Shown: in pieces, positions 63,127 through 64,000 of the stretch
Position numbering within the stretch: the stretch's first letter is position 1
Layout of the letters: each line of letters begins with the position of its first letter
Assembly: GCF_028583425.1 (NCBI RefSeq)
Contig: NC_072792.1
Coordinates: 161,082,676-161,146,675, forward strand
Direction of reading: 5' to 3'
Source: Eublepharis macularius
Taxonomy: Eukaryota; Chordata; Lepidosauria; Squamata; Eublepharidae
DNA length: 64,000 bases
Made by a program: the position numbers and the translations under genes
The notes under the pieces: generated by a model
Databases searched by the model: none
Told to the model about the DNA's origin: nothing
Seen by the model: only the letters and a program-made list of their open reading frames with translations

Positions 63127-63780
63127 TAGAGATGGGCATGAACCAGGTGGTTCGTGGTGGTTCGTGGTTCATGAAAAGCGATGAACAATGACCCACCATA
63201 AATTTGCCCAGTTTGGGAACTGGTTTGTTCAGTTCGTGGTTCATGACTTCGGGGCAGCCACAGCACCACTCCCCCCTCCCATTGAGTGAAAAAAGCAGAG
63301 TGGGAAGTTTGAAAGCAACACTTTTGTTGCCGCTTGCAAGCAGCAAGAAAAGTGTTGCTTTCAAATACCAGCCGCTTTTCAGTTGATGGGACGGGGATCC
63401 CCATCAGCTGAAAAAGGTGCCAGCCTTTGAAAGCAGCTCCTATCAGCTGAAAAACTGCTTTCAAATGCTGGCAGCTTTTTTCACCTGAGGGGAGGGGGCA
63501 GGGGATCCCTCCTCCCCCTCCCCTCAGCTGAAAAAAATTGCCAGCATTTGAAAGCAGGAACACTTTGCTTGCATGCAAGAAAAGGGGAGGATCAGCTGAA
63601 AAAAGCTGCTTTCAAACGCTGGCAGCTTTTTCAGCTGAGGGGAGGGGGGACCCCCTGCCCCTCCCCTCAGCTGAAAAAGCTGCTTTTAAACCACTCAGCT
63701 GAAAAAAGAGGGGACTGTTTGAAAGCAGCAACACTTTTCTTGCTGCTCAAAAAAAGTATTGCTGCTTTCAAATGTTATGC
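63127..63780. mobile_element. TAGAGATGGGC-terminus hAT-like element with palindrome-rich interior
   Basis: Begins TAGAGATGGGCATGAACCA, the same terminus as the element at 6256, followed by repeated GGTTCGTGGT/GTTCATGA words. From about 63290 it consists of repeated, inverted blocks built from TTTGAAAGCAGC, CAGCTGAAAAA and GGGGAGGGG. No matching right terminus is seen before 64000, so it is truncated or continues beyond. 63781-64000 is unrecognised. Confidence 0.6.
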
Positions 63781-64000
63781 AGGAGTGAGGTTGACTGCTG
63801 GTCCTATACTTCACCTCATGGCAGGAAAGCCTTTCTATTTTATATTTATGAATGTATGAGAACGAAGTTTTGGAAAGAAAGTGAACAGACCTTGATTTTC
63901 ACCCAGAAGTTGTGGACTATTTGGAGAATGCTCATATATGAAATACTGTCTTGCATGGACTGGTATGGACATTTGTGAATGGATATTTATGAATCTGTTA

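Noticed and set aside
1-64000. CRISPR arrays, operons, prophage or bacterial-type systems
   Set aside because: The window is vertebrate nuclear DNA with introns and retroelements; repeats are dispersed, not regularly spaced with unique spacers.

Overview
This is vertebrate genomic DNA, most likely from a squamate reptile such as a lizard. The lineage call rests on the mix of mobile elements: a Sauria-type SINE, BovB (RTE) LINE pieces, CORE/MIR-like SINEs ending in (TTG)n, 5S rRNA-derived SINEs, Penelope-like elements, L2/CR1-like and L1 LINE fragments, solo LTRs and many non-autonomous hAT elements. I did not assign a genus.

Layout. Positions 1 to about 40,400 are intergenic and carry no host coding exon that I can recognise. 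The sequence is densely layered with decayed transposons, including an almost complete Penelope-like element at 27,488-30,510 (minus strand). A CpG-rich block at about 40,440-41,600 is the promoter region and first exon of the only host gene, which I identify from protein sequence as GUCY1A2 (alpha-2 subunit of the nitric-oxide-sensitive soluble guanylate cyclase). Coding exon 1 is 40,887-41,168. Intron 1 is about 19.6 kb (41,169-60,788), coding exon 2 is 60,789-60,850, and intron 2 runs off the right edge. Only the first 114 complete codons of the gene are in the window; the haem-NO, PAS-like and cyclase-domain exons lie to the right.

Most of the readable information is insertion history. 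Many elements are bounded by target-site duplications (TSDs) and sit inside older elements, so relative order can be read directly. Examples are a Sauria SINE in BovB, a solo LTR in a tRNA-SINE, an L1 in a Penelope-like repeat, hAT elements in BovB, in a palindromic repeat and in SINEs, and a Penelope-like element in a Penelope-like element. Three solo LTRs of one family each have a 5-bp TSD with one mismatch. Several Penelope-like terminal repeats keep a hammerhead-ribozyme-like core.

Limits. I found no operon, CRISPR array, host RNA gene or clearly new biological system. Repeat family names come from remembered consensus features and were not checked against a library. Boundaries without a quoted TSD are approximate by tens of bases.
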